Positions 48,126 through 56,682 of a stretch of 64,000 nt of DNA are shown piece by piece (the first letter of the stretch is position 1; each line of letters begins with the position of its first letter). A program made the position numbers and the translations under genes. The DNA is taken from positions 3,968,001 through 4,032,000 of the forward strand of contig NC_018027.1 of the NCBI RefSeq assembly GCF_000266905.1, in the 5' to 3' direction. Under the pieces are notes generated by a model, which saw only the letters and a program-made list of their open reading frames with translations, was not told the origin of the DNA and searched no databases. The stretch is from Mycolicibacterium chubuense NBB4 (GTDB lineage Bacteria > Actinomycetota > Actinomycetes > Mycobacteriales > Mycobacteriaceae).

Positions 48126-48193
48126 ATCCGCCTGGCGTGTCGGCGTTCAGACGCGCACGCTCGCGCGGACGAGGGGTTGTCGTCACGGCCGCG

Positions 48194-49213
48194 TCAGCCG
48201 TCCGCGAGCTTCGAGATGATCGTGGCGGCCGGTGCTGCCTCAGCCCGCCTGAATCCCGTTCCCGCCCAGATGTTCACGCCGTGCGGATCACCGGCGCGCA
48301 CCGACGCGGCCCGCAGCGGGCTGGTCAGATAGTGGACCTGCGGATAGGCCAACGGCGCGGCGTCGTCGTGCTCGTCGACGAATCGGTTACGCAGACCCCG
48401 CGCGTAGCGACCCGAGAACGCTTTCGTGACAATGGTTTCGGTGAACTGCGGGTCTTGCAGCGCGGACCGGTGCACGGCGCTGCTGCCGGCTTCGTCGGAC
48501 AGCAGGAACGCGGTGCCCAGCTGCGCGGCGACCGCTCCCTTCTGCCGCACCCGCCGGACGTCGGCGGCTGTCATCAGCCCGCCCGCAGCCACCACCGGCA
48601 GGTCGAGACCGCTGGTGATGGAGTCGAGCAGATCGTCGAGTAACTGCTCGGACGGGCGGGCTGTCGCGTCGAACGTGCCCCGGTGTCCGCCCGCCGAAGG
48701 GCCCTGCGCGACAAGCAGTTCCACCCCCACGTCGGCGGCCATCCGGGCCTCATCCAGGGTCGTCACGGTGCCGGCGGTGACGATGCCGGCGTCGGAGAGC
48801 CGACGCCGCTCGTCGGCGCTGGGGAGCCCGAACGTGAACGACACCAGCTCGGGCCGCACCGCCAGCAGCACGTCGATCTTCGCGTCCCAGCCGTCGTCGT
48901 CGACGCGGGGCTCGCCGAGGGCGACGTCGTAACGCTGGGCTTCCCCCGCGAGGGTGTCCGCGTACGCCGCGACGGCGGCGGCGGTCCCGGCGCTGGGTTG
49001 CGGGGCGAACAGATTGGCGGCGAGGGGGCCTGAGGTGAGCCGGCGCGCCGCTTCGAGACGCTGGGCGAACACCTCAGCGGTCAGATAGCCCGCCGCGACG
49101 AAACCGAGACCGCCCGCGTCGGTCGCGGCCGCCGCGAGCTCAGGGGTCGAGGGACCACCCGCCATCGGAGCGGCGAGGATCGGCGCGGACAGATCACGAA
49201 GGTCGAACGGCAC
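48194..49213 (-). CDS. nitronate monooxygenase (NPD family)
   Basis: 339 residues, FMN barrel. LSAPILAAPMAGGPSTPELAAAATDAGGLGFVAAGYL at the start, QGPSAGGHRG (about 190, FMN phosphate) and LPVVAAGGLMTAADVRRVRQKGAVAAQLGTAFLLSDEA (about 218-255) match 2-nitropropane dioxygenase-like enzymes that oxidise alkyl nitronates. Divergent from the VOC gene (44 bases). Confidence 0.9.
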   Translation of the reverse strand: MPFDLRDLSAPILAAPMAGGPSTPELAAAATDAGGLGFVAAGYLTAEVFAQRLEAARRLTSGPLAANLFAPQPSAGTAAAVAAYADTLAGEAQRYDVALGEPRVDDDGWDAKIDVLLAVRPELVSFTFGLPSADERRRLSDAGIVTAGTVTTLDEARMAADVGVELLVAQGPSAGGHRGTFDATARPSEQLLDDLLDSITSGLDLPVVAAGGLMTAADVRRVRQKGAVAAQLGTAFLLSDEAGSSAVHRSALQDPQFTETIVTKAFSGRYARGLRNRFVDEHDDAAPLAYPQVHYLTSPLRAASVRAGDPHGVNIWAGTGFRRAEAAPAATIISKLADG

Positions 49214-49257
49214 ACTTTTGTCGTACCACGACGGATCCGGTTCTATCCTGGATTGCG

Positions 49258-49644
49258 ATGGCTATCACGCTCAACCACACCATCGTCGCCGCACGGGACA
49301 AGACCGAGTCCGCGCGATTCCTCGCCGAGCTCTTCGACCTGCCCGCCCCCACCCCGTTCGGGCACTTCCTGGTGGTCCAGGTCGGCGACACCAGCCTCGA
49401 CTACGCCGACGCCGGCGCCGGCGACGAGATCCACCCGCAGCACTACGCGTTCCTGGTGTCCGAGGCTGAGTTCGACACCATCTACGGCCGCATCCGGGAG
49501 CGCGAGATGCCGCACTGGGCGGATCCGCGAATGGCTCGTCCTGGCGAGATCAACCACAACGACGGCGGCCGCGGGGTGTACTTCCGGGATCCCGGCGGTC
49601 ACTACCTGGAGATTCTGACCCGGCCGTACGGCTCTGGCGGGTAG
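49258..49644 (+). CDS. VOC family (glyoxalase/dioxygenase fold) protein
   Basis: 128 residues, one vicinal-oxygen-chelate module pair: NHTIVAARDKTESARFLAELFDLPAP, HYAFLVSEAEFDTIYGRI (metal-binding His about 62) and GRGVYFRDPGGHYLEILTRPYG (metal Glu about 120). Could be a dioxygenase, lyase or resistance protein; the reaction cannot be read. The stop touches the convergent Rrf2 gene (no gap). Confidence 0.85.
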   Translation: MAITLNHTIVAARDKTESARFLAELFDLPAPTPFGHFLVVQVGDTSLDYADAGAGDEIHPQHYAFLVSEAEFDTIYGRIREREMPHWADPRMARPGEINHNDGGRGVYFRDPGGHYLEILTRPYGSGG

Positions 49645-50121
49645 TCACTCGACGGAGTGGCCGCGCGCCGCTTCCTGATCGCGGTAGTCGTCGGCCAGGC
49701 TCCGGACGTGCTCGGGTAGCGCGCCGGCGGCGACGTCGGCCAGGCTCGTCTGCTCGAGGACCGAGCGCATGCTGGCGCGCAGCGCCCGCCACACATCGGT
49801 CAGCGCGGCTGTCGGCCCCGAGTACGGCAGGTCCCCGAGCCCGATGTCGCGCACACTGGCCAGCGGGCCGTCGATGCAACGCAGCACGTCGGCGATGCTG
49901 ATGTCGGCGGCGGGCCGGGCCAGCTCATAGCCGCCCTCGCGGCCGCGGTGGCTGCGCACCAGTCGGTCGGTGCGCAAGTCGGAGAGGATGTCGACGAGGA
50001 ACTGCGCCGGGATGCTCTGCGCGCGGGCCAGGTCGTCGGTCGTGACGAGAGCGCCCCCGTCGACCGTGGCGAGCTGGACCATGGCCCGGACGCCATACTC
50101 CGCCTTGGCCGACATACGCAT
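49645..50121 (-). CDS. Rrf2 family regulator, last gene of the sulfate-assimilation operon
   Basis: 158 residues from the ATG at 50121, with AGGG 8 bases before it; the ATG at 50115 is an alternative. Winged helix [61 protein letters not shown] (HTH about 25-50), then [13 protein letters not shown]. Only one Cys is present, so the three-Cys Fe-S site of IscR/NsrR is missing, as in CymR, the cysteine-metabolism repressor of Bacillus. The M. tuberculosis counterpart by position is Rv1287, next to cysD-cysN. It probably senses cysteine or sulfur status and controls this operon. Confidence 0.88.
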   Translation of the reverse strand: MRMSAKAEYGVRAMVQLATVDGGALVTTDDLARAQSIPAQFLVDILSDLRTDRLVRSHRGREGGYELARPAADISIADVLRCIDGPLASVRDIGLGDLPYSGPTAALTDVWRALRASMRSVLEQTSLADVAAGALPEHVRSLADDYRDQEAARGHSVE

Positions 50122-50131
50122 GGAGCAAACC

Positions 50132-50731
50132 CTAGTCGGGGATGTCGGATGCGCGCGGCACCACCACGGCGAACAGGTCGGCGACCGCGGCCAGGCTCGC
50201 GGCCTGCATCGCTTGCGCGGAAACCGATTCGCCGTGCGGGCCCGGCAACGTGCGGGTGGCGGTCGCCGCACCGACGACCGTCGGCGCGTAACCGAGGTTG
50301 AACGCGCCGCGCGCGGTGGAGTTCACGCACATGTGCGTCATGAAGCCGGCCAGCAGGAGGTGCGAGGCCCCAAGGCCTTTCAGGCGCGCGTCGAGATCGG
50401 TGCCCACGAACGAGTTGGGGTAGTTCTTGACGACGACGGCCTCACCGTCGCGGGGCGCGAGCTGCTCCACGATGGCGCCGCTCTCGCCCGCGATGTCGTA
50501 GAGCGACCCCGGCCCGTCGTCGTGCTGGATGTGGACGACGGGGACGCCGGCCGAGCGCGCCCGTTCCAGCAGTCGGCCCACCTCGTCGAGCGCGGCCGCG
50601 ACACCGTCGAGTTCCATCACCCCGCGGGTGTAGGTGTTCTGGCAGTCGATGAGCACCAGAACCGAATCGGCCAGGCCGACCGGCGTCAGCGGCAGACCGG
50701 ACAAGGCGCGCAGGGTGTTGAGTTCAGCCAC
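50132..50731 (-). CDS. isochorismatase-family cysteine hydrolase
   Basis: 199 residues. [19 protein letters not shown] (catalytic Asp about 28), a Lys in [19 protein letters not shown] (about 102) and the nucleophile Cys in [24 protein letters not shown] (about 140) form the family triad. Such enzymes hydrolyse amides or isochorismate. It sits between cysQ and rrf2 in the sulfur operon (9- and 10-base gaps), so a sulfur- or nitrogen-salvage substrate is possible. Confidence 0.88.
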   Translation of the reverse strand: MAELNTLRALSGLPLTPVGLADSVLVLIDCQNTYTRGVMELDGVAAALDEVGRLLERARSAGVPVVHIQHDDGPGSLYDIAGESGAIVEQLAPRDGEAVVVKNYPNSFVGTDLDARLKGLGASHLLLAGFMTHMCVNSTARGAFNLGYAPTVVGAATATRTLPGPHGESVSAQAMQAASLAAVADLFAVVVPRASDIPD

Positions 50732-50740
50732 GATCGGAGC

Positions 50741-51511
50741 CTACCGACGCGCGGTGACCGCCAGCACCGCGTCGGCCAGTTCCGGCCGGCACACGATCAG
50801 GTCGGGCAGCTTGGAGTCGCGCTGGTTGTAGACCAGCGGGGATCCGTCGATGCGCGAGGTGTGCAGCCCGGCTGCGCGGGCCACCGCGACAGGCGCCGCG
50901 GAATCCCACTCGTACTGGCCGCCCGCATGCACGTAGACATCCGAGAGGCCCTGCACCACCGACGCGACTTTCGCCCCGGCGGAACCCATTTCGACGAGCG
51001 TGCCGTTCAGCGCGTCCTTCACCTCGAGCGCGATGGCCGGGGGCCGGGTGCGGGAGACGACGATGCGGGGCGCCACCGGCGGGGCGGGCGGCGCGGGCAC
51101 CGTCGGGGTGGCCAGCGTGACCCCCTGCGCGGGCAGCGCGACCGCACCGGCGACGAGTCCCCCTGCGCTCCGCGCGGGAGGTACCCCCGCACCCGAATCC
51201 CACAGCGCCACGTGCACCGCCCAGTCGGTCCGGCCGACCTCGGAGAACTCCCGGGTCCCGTCGAGCGGGTCGACGATCCACACCCGCTGCGCACTCAGCC
51301 GCACCGGGTCGTCGACGCCCTCCTCGGAGAGCACGGCGTCGGCAGGCCGCTCGGCGGTCAGCGCCGCCAGCAGAAAGTCGTGGGATCGCTTGTCCCCCGC
51401 CGCCTTCCGCTCCTCAACGGTGGCGTGGGCGAACTCGGCGCGCACGTCGAGGAGCAACGCGCCCGCCTCGGTGGCCAGCCGCGCGGCCAGTTCGTGGTCG
51501 GTTTCGGTCAC
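50741..51511 (-). CDS. cysQ: 3'(2'),5'-bisphosphate nucleotidase CysQ
   Basis: 256 residues, inositol monophosphatase fold. Motif DPLDGTREFSEVGRTDWAVHVAL (about 90-112) binds two metals; the second motif reads WDSAAPVAVARAAGLHTSRIDGSPL. Removes 3'-phosphoadenosine 5'-phosphate, the by-product of sulfate reduction and sulfotransfer. The GTG start overlaps the cysNC stop (GTGA), confirming its role in sulfate assimilation. Confidence 0.92.
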   Translation of the reverse strand: MTETDHELAARLATEAGALLLDVRAEFAHATVEERKAAGDKRSHDFLLAALTAERPADAVLSEEGVDDPVRLSAQRVWIVDPLDGTREFSEVGRTDWAVHVALWDSGAGVPPARSAGGLVAGAVALPAQGVTLATPTVPAPPAPPVAPRIVVSRTRPPAIALEVKDALNGTLVEMGSAGAKVASVVQGLSDVYVHAGGQYEWDSAAPVAVARAAGLHTSRIDGSPLVYNQRDSKLPDLIVCRPELADAVLAVTARR

Positions 51512-53361
51512 GGCGTGCTCTCCAGGAGTTCGATGACCCGATCGGCCAGTTCGTCGATCGAGCGGTCCGGCGTCAAACGCAAGTCGGGGTCCTTGGGTCG
51601 CTGGTAGGGGCTGTCGATCCCGGTGAAATGGGTGATCTCGCCGGCTCGCGCCTTGGCGTAGAGGCCCTTGGGGTCACGCCGCTCGCAGTCTTCGAGCGGT
51701 GTGTCCATGAACACTTCGAAGAAGTCCAGCCCCGCCTCGCAGGTCACCCGCCGCGCCAATTCGCGATGCTCCTCGAGCGGGCTGATCGCGGGCACGAGCA
51801 CCACCTGCCCGGAATCGGCGAGGATGGCCGCGATGTGAGCCAGCCGGCGCTGGTTCTCGGCGCGGTCGGCCATCGAGAACCCGAGGTCCGCGTTCAGCCC
51901 GTGCCGCAGGTTGTCGCCATCGAGAACATAAGCCGGAACTCCCTTTTCGAGCAGCTTCTGCTCGACGAGCATCGCCACCGACGACTTGCCGGAACCCGAC
52001 AGGCCGGTGAACCACACCGTCCGGCCCTTCGACAAGCGGTCCTCGGCGCTGCACAGCGAATCGTGCCGCACGGTGTTCGGGCTCGACGTGCGGGCGGTCA
52101 CGTAGGGCAGGATCATGCCCGCGGCCACCGTGCCGTTGGTGTTCGGGTCGATCAGGATGAACGACCCGGTGGCGGCGTTGCGGCTGTATTCGTCGAGCAG
52201 CAGCGGCACCTGACTGCGCAGCGAGATCCGGCCCAGCTCATTGAGTTTCAGCGCCGTGGCGGTCTTGTCGCGGTGCAGCGTGTTGACGTCGAGCCGGTAA
52301 TCGAGTGCGGTCACCTTCACCCGGGTGGTCCGGGTGGTGTGCTTGATCAGGTAGTCGCGGCCGGGTTCGAGCGAGGTGCCGTCGGCCATCCAGCACACGG
52401 TGGCGTCGAACTCCTGCGTGACGCGCGGCTGGTTGTTGGGCCGGGCGATCATGTCGCCGCGCGAGATGTCGATGTCGTCGGCCAGGCTCACCGACACCGC
52501 CATCGGCGGAAACGCCTCTTGGACAGGGCCGCCGGGACCTTCGATCGCCGTGATGCGCGAGGTCTTCCCGGTCGGGAGGACGACGACCTCGTCGCCGGGG
52601 CGCATCAGGCCGCTGGCGACCGTGCCCGCATAGCTGCGGTGATCGGCATGCTCGTGGGTCTGCGGCCGGATCACGAACTGCACGGGGAACCGGACGTCGA
52701 CGAGGTTGCGGTCGCCGGCGATGTACACCTCTTCGAGATGGGTGAGAAGCGACGGCCCCTCGTACCACGGCGTGACCTCGGACTTGCTGACGACGTTGTC
52801 GCCCTTGAGCGCCGACAGCGGGATCGCCGTGACGTCGTGAACGTCCAGGCGCGCGGCGAAGTCGTGGAACTGGTCACGGATGGTCTCGAACGTCGCCCGG
52901 TCCCATCCGACCAGATCCATCTTGTTGACCGCCAGCACGATGTGGCGGATGCCGAGCAGCGAGGCCAGGAACGCGTGCCGGCGCGACTGCTCGAGCAGGC
53001 CGTGGCGGGCGTCGACGAGCACGATCGCCAACTGGGCCGTCGACGTTCCGGTGACCATGTTGCGGGTGTACTGGATGTGACCCGGGGTGTCGGCGATGAT
53101 GAATTTCCGCTTGGCAGTGGCGAAGTAGCGGTAGGCGACGTCGATGGTGATGCCCTGCTCGCGCTCGGCGCGCAGACCGTCGGTGACCAGGGCCAGGTCG
53201 GTGTAGTCGTGTCCGCGTTCCTTGGAGGTGCGCTCGACCGCCGCGAGCTGGTCCTCCATCACGGCCTTGGAGTCGAAGAGCAGCCGGCCGATCAGCGTGG
53301 ACTTGCCGTCGTCCACCGAGCCCGCGGTCGCGATGCGCAGCAGCGTCGTCGATGCACTCAT
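51508..53361 (-). CDS. cysNC: bifunctional sulfate adenylyltransferase subunit 1/APS kinase
   Basis: 617 residues. Residues 1-430: CysN GTPase (EF-Tu-like) with GSVDDGKSTLIGRLLFDSK (14-32), ADTPGHIQYT, VNKMDLVGW and beta-barrel domains. Residues 440-617: CysC APS kinase with GLSGSGKSSVAML (P-loop, about 455) and DNLRHGLNADLGFSMADRAENQRR. The fusion couples APS formation (with CysD) to PAPS formation. It lies 33 bases after cysD. Confidence 0.97.
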   Translation of the reverse strand: MSASTTLLRIATAGSVDDGKSTLIGRLLFDSKAVMEDQLAAVERTSKERGHDYTDLALVTDGLRAEREQGITIDVAYRYFATAKRKFIIADTPGHIQYTRNMVTGTSTAQLAIVLVDARHGLLEQSRRHAFLASLLGIRHIVLAVNKMDLVGWDRATFETIRDQFHDFAARLDVHDVTAIPLSALKGDNVVSKSEVTPWYEGPSLLTHLEEVYIAGDRNLVDVRFPVQFVIRPQTHEHADHRSYAGTVASGLMRPGDEVVVLPTGKTSRITAIEGPGGPVQEAFPPMAVSVSLADDIDISRGDMIARPNNQPRVTQEFDATVCWMADGTSLEPGRDYLIKHTTRTTRVKVTALDYRLDVNTLHRDKTATALKLNELGRISLRSQVPLLLDEYSRNAATGSFILIDPNTNGTVAAGMILPYVTARTSSPNTVRHDSLCSAEDRLSKGRTVWFTGLSGSGKSSVAMLVEQKLLEKGVPAYVLDGDNLRHGLNADLGFSMADRAENQRRLAHIAAILADSGQVVLVPAISPLEEHRELARRVTCEAGLDFFEVFMDTPLEDCERRDPKGLYAKARAGEITHFTGIDSPYQRPKDPDLRLTPDRSIDELADRVIELLESTP

Positions 53362-53394
53362 GCTATTTCCCCCGTCGCTTCGCTCGCCCCGCCA

Positions 53395-54327
53395 TCAGAA
53401 ATATCCCTCGCGCTTGCGGTCTTCCATTCCGGCTTCGGAGATCCGGTCGTCGGCGCGGGTGGCGCCCCGCTCGGTGAGCCGCGAGATCGCGGTCTCGGCG
53501 ATGACCTCGTCGACGGTGGCCGCGGTGGACTCCACACACCCCGTGCAGGTGACGTCACCGACGGTGCGGAATCGCACGCTCTTCTGCATCACCGGCTCGT
53601 CGTCGCGCGGCCGCAGGTATTCGTGGACCGCCAGCAACATGCCGTCGCGTTCGAACACCTCGCGGGTGTGCGCGTAGTAGATCGACGGAAGCGTGATCTT
53701 CTCCGCGCCGATGTAGGACCAGATGTCGAACTCGGTCCAGTTGGAGATCGGGAAGGCCCGGATGTGCTCGCCCTTGCGGTGCCGGCCGTTGTACAGGTTC
53801 CACAGCTCGGGGCGCTGATTCTTCGGGTCCCACTGGCCGAACTCGTCACGGAAGCTGAACACGCGCTCCTTCGCCCGGGCCTTCTCCTCGTCGCGGCGCG
53901 CGCCCCCGAATGCGGCGTCGAACCTGTTCTCCCGGATGCCCCGCAGCAGCGTGACGGTCTGCAGCGGATTGCGGGACGGACCGTTGTCCACCACGCGGCC
54001 GGCGTCGATGTCGTCCTGCACGCTCGCCACGACCAGGCGGATGCCGTGGCGGGCCACCAGTTCGTCCCGGGTGGAGATCACCTCGTCGAAGTTGTGTCCG
54101 GTGTCGACGTGCATCACCGGGAACGGAAGCCGTCCGGGCCGGAACGCCTTGATCGCCAGGTGCAGCATGACGATCGAGTCCTTGCCGCCCGAGAACAGCA
54201 GCACCGGCCGTTCGAACTCGGCGGCGACCTCCCGGATGATGTGGATCGCCTCGGCTTCCAGGGCGCGCAGGTGGCTCAGCTCGTAGCGCCCCGCGTTGGA
54301 GGTGAGCTCGTCGGTCGCGGTCATCAT
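53395..54327 (-). CDS. cysD: sulfate adenylyltransferase subunit 2
   Basis: 310 residues. PP-loop ATP pyrophosphatase SGGKDSIVMLHLA (45-57), DTGHNFDEVISTRDELV and the C-terminal GVTRADDRISEAGMEDRKREGYF. Forms APS from sulfate and ATP with CysN. First gene of cysD-cysNC-cysQ-hydrolase-rrf2; GAGGAAA lies right before the ATG. The AT-rich stretch just upstream (54345-54378) is the likely promoter region. Confidence 0.97.
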   Translation of the reverse strand: MMTATDELTSNAGRYELSHLRALEAEAIHIIREVAAEFERPVLLFSGGKDSIVMLHLAIKAFRPGRLPFPVMHVDTGHNFDEVISTRDELVARHGIRLVVASVQDDIDAGRVVDNGPSRNPLQTVTLLRGIRENRFDAAFGGARRDEEKARAKERVFSFRDEFGQWDPKNQRPELWNLYNGRHRKGEHIRAFPISNWTEFDIWSYIGAEKITLPSIYYAHTREVFERDGMLLAVHEYLRPRDDEPVMQKSVRFRTVGDVTCTGCVESTAATVDEVIAETAISRLTERGATRADDRISEAGMEDRKREGYF

Positions 54328-54424
54328 TTCCTCGTAAAGTTGGCTGAATTGACCATATTTATTGCATTAACCGTGGATTATGGCCGCCGCCGCCCGGGCT
54401 GTCAACGGCGGCACCCGGCGCCGG
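54328..54424 (-). promoter_or_regulatory. promoter region of the sulfate-assimilation operon
   Basis: 97 bases between cysD and the next gene's stop. The part 54343-54378 is strikingly AT-rich for this genome (GAATTGACCATATTTATTG then CATTAACCGTGGATTAT on the plus strand). A promoter and an Rrf2 site are likely here. I see no perfect palindrome and do not place exact hexamers. Confidence 0.5.
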
Positions 54425-55468
54425 TCAGTCGCCGTCGAGGATGTGTTCGACCCGGCGGGCGCAGATGTCGGCCAGGTCGACGCCCTCGAGGGCGAACCTG
54501 GCGTTGAGCCTGACCAGGGCAACGGCCAGCAACAGTGGCGCGGTGACGTCGCCGTAGCGGATGTTGCCGACGGCGTGCCCGACGGCGTCTTCGTAGCGGG
54601 CGATCGTCTCGTCGCGGGAAGGCGTCCCCGGCGCGGGTGCGTTGCCGGGCAGGGGCGAGCTCACCCAGTCGGTCATGAACAACCACGCCAGGTCGGCGGC
54701 CGTGTCGCCCAGGTAGGCGATCTCCCAGTCCAGGGCGGCCACCGGCGTGAGGTCGGCGCCGTAGAGGACGTTCGACATCCGGCTGTCCCCCCAGCACAGG
54801 CCGACTCGCTCCGGCGTGTAGTCGTGGGTGTTCAGCCAATTCAGCGCGCGGACGAACGTCGGGTGCAGAGGGTGGTCGTCATACGCCCATTCGAGGGCAT
54901 AGCGCAGGAACGACGCCAGCGCCGAAGGGGATGCGCCACCGGACGGGGCCAGGAACTCGAGCCGGTAATCCCGCGGATCGAGTCGGTGCACGGCGGCGAT
55001 CGTGTCCACGCACCCGTTCCACAGCAGCGTCCGCCCCGCGTCGTCGGTCTCGGCGAAGACGCCGGTCTGATGGTAGGGCGGCACGTCGCTGACCCCGATG
55101 ACGTCGTCGATGCGATCCATCACCAGGTACGGGGTGCCCAGCGCGGCGGGGCCGGGATCCATCCAGCGCACCGTCGGCACGGGTATCGGCGAGGCCGCGA
55201 GCCGTTGCATCACCAGGAACTGTCTGCGCAGGTCGTAATCGGGCAGGATCTGGAACTCCGGTGGCCGCCGGAAGACCAGCCCGAGTGAACCACCGCCGTC
55301 GAGGCCGGTCAGGTCGAACAGGAACGTCTCGGTGGAGAATCCGCTGGTGCTGCACGCGAAGTTCTCGATGCGAGCCCGTTCCGCCCCTGGAACATGTTGC
55401 CGCACAATGCCTTCCAGCAGCGCCGGCAGCGCCTCGACGGCCGGCCGCGCCCGAGCGGGGGTGCTCAT
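54425..55468 (-). CDS. phosphotransferase family protein (APH/ACAD10-like kinase fold)
   Basis: 347 residues of the aminoglycoside phosphotransferase fold. LCWGDSRMSNVLYGADLTPVAALDWEIAYLGDTAADLAWLF (about 225-265) carries the catalytic Asp and metal-binding Asp (ALDWE). FLFDLTGL and YLVMDRIDDVIG lie in the N-lobe. In mycobacteria this branch often sits beside lipid and steroid genes and may phosphorylate hydroxyacyl substrates, as ACAD10/11 kinases do. It starts 1 base after the upstream gene's stop. Confidence 0.85.
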   Translation of the reverse strand: MSTPARARPAVEALPALLEGIVRQHVPGAERARIENFACSTSGFSTETFLFDLTGLDGGGSLGLVFRRPPEFQILPDYDLRRQFLVMQRLAASPIPVPTVRWMDPGPAALGTPYLVMDRIDDVIGVSDVPPYHQTGVFAETDDAGRTLLWNGCVDTIAAVHRLDPRDYRLEFLAPSGGASPSALASFLRYALEWAYDDHPLHPTFVRALNWLNTHDYTPERVGLCWGDSRMSNVLYGADLTPVAALDWEIAYLGDTAADLAWLFMTDWVSSPLPGNAPAPGTPSRDETIARYEDAVGHAVGNIRYGDVTAPLLLAVALVRLNARFALEGVDLADICARRVEHILDGD

Positions 55469-55469
55469 C

Positions 55470-56606
55470 TCACCAGCCCGTGTAGCCGTAGCGGGGATAG
55501 GCGCCGACGAACACCATCTCCACCAGACCGTGCCCGATCTTGTCGCCCTCCGACGTCGCCATGCGCACTTCGCACAGTGTCTCCGACAGGAAGCTCACCG
55601 GCCGGATGGCGTCGAGATCGGTCGGATCCACGGTGAAGCCGTCGAGGAAATCCCTGCCCCGCCAGTGTCCCGAGGCGTACCCGTTGACCTCCATGTACCC
55701 GGCGAGGCCCGGCCAGAAGTCGGTCAGTGGCGTGACCTCGATCGTCGACGACGTGCGGTCGCCGCGGTGGATCGTGAAGGTACCGCCACTGATCACCCGC
55801 AGTTCCTGGCGGAACTTGAGGTCGTGCTCGACGTCGATGATCGACGTCGCCGGCCGCCCGGTCGCCATCGGGTGGAGGACCTCCCCTTCGAACTGCCAGC
55901 GCTCCCCCGTGCTGGTCTCGCGCTGGGCGAAATGGACGAGCTCGTCGTCGAATTGGAAGATACCCATGTAGTAGAGGGTCCCGTCGGGAATCTCCTGTGG
56001 TTGAAGGTGAGCGCCCTCAGCGAGTGAGCCGCCGCCGGGGCCGTTGCGGATTCCCCACGAATGGTCGCGGCCGAACCACCAACGCCGTGTGTCGATCTCG
56101 ATGCGCTCACCGTCGATCTCGATCCACCCTTCGAGGTCGCCGTTCTGATAGAACCGGCGGGCGTCCTCACTGACCCGGCCGCGACTGCGGTGAAAGGCCG
56201 GGGTCTGCTCATAGGTCGGGAACTGTCCGCGCAGCCGCAGATCGAGGCTGACGCCCTGATCGTTGGGTTCCAGCACGGCGCGCACGGTGCGCAGCGGCTC
56301 CTCGACCTGGTACGTGTAGGGCCCGACGGTGTAGCTGCCCAACGGCCCGGTCTCGGGATGCAGTTCGGTCGACATGCGCACCACGCGCGCTTCCTGCCCG
56401 GTCGCAGTGCGCCGGGTGATCATCGCGTAGGCATCGGTGACGTTGCGGTTGGGGTAACGAGCCAGCCCGGTCATCACGTTGACGTCGCCGGAGCGATCGA
56501 ATCCGTACATCACGATGCGCTCGGTCCACCGCAGGTCGCTCTGCGCGATGTGGTCGAACGTCGTCGGCAGTTGATGGCAGAGCAGCTCGTCATGGGGCGT
56601 CAGCAT
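55470..56606 (-). CDS. CrtC/lipocalin-like protein of unknown function
   Basis: 378 residues, beta-rich, no signal peptide. Repeated motifs such as GLARYPNRNVTDAYAMI, TRRWWFGRDHSWGIRNGPGG and HWRGRDFLDGFTVD resemble the hydroxyneurosporene synthase (CrtC)/AttH lipocalin-like fold. Such proteins are commonly found next to APH-like kinases in mycobacteria, as here. Reaction unknown. Divergent from the TetR gene; a 23-bp palindrome lies 22 bases before its start. Confidence 0.65.
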   Translation of the reverse strand: MLTPHDELLCHQLPTTFDHIAQSDLRWTERIVMYGFDRSGDVNVMTGLARYPNRNVTDAYAMITRRTATGQEARVVRMSTELHPETGPLGSYTVGPYTYQVEEPLRTVRAVLEPNDQGVSLDLRLRGQFPTYEQTPAFHRSRGRVSEDARRFYQNGDLEGWIEIDGERIEIDTRRWWFGRDHSWGIRNGPGGGSLAEGAHLQPQEIPDGTLYYMGIFQFDDELVHFAQRETSTGERWQFEGEVLHPMATGRPATSIIDVEHDLKFRQELRVISGGTFTIHRGDRTSSTIEVTPLTDFWPGLAGYMEVNGYASGHWRGRDFLDGFTVDPTDLDAIRPVSFLSETLCEVRMATSEGDKIGHGLVEMVFVGAYPRYGYTGW

Positions 56607-56627
56607 TCGATCCTCCGGGGCGGGTAT

Positions 56628-56650
56628 TTACGTTATGGGCCGTAACGTAA
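56628..56650. promoter_or_regulatory. TetR operator, 23-bp palindrome
   Basis: TTACGTTA-TGGGCCG-TAACGTAA: perfect 8-base arms around a 7-base centre, and the palindrome continues inward (GG/CC around the central G) with only one mismatched pair. It lies between the divergent CrtC-like gene (start 56606) and the TetR gene (start 56683), so one regulator bound here can control both. Confidence 0.85.
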
Positions 56651-56682
56651 CAGAAGGACCGGCACCGCAGTAGGTTCTGTTC

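Noticed and set aside
28989..48193. Prophage or integrative element in the accessory block
   Set aside because: No integrase, phage structural, replication or conjugation gene is visible; only one IS30 element.
51628..54507. Long plus-strand open frame opposite cysNC and cysD
   Set aside because: Antisense shadow of conserved enzymes; low-complexity composition and no recognisable domain.
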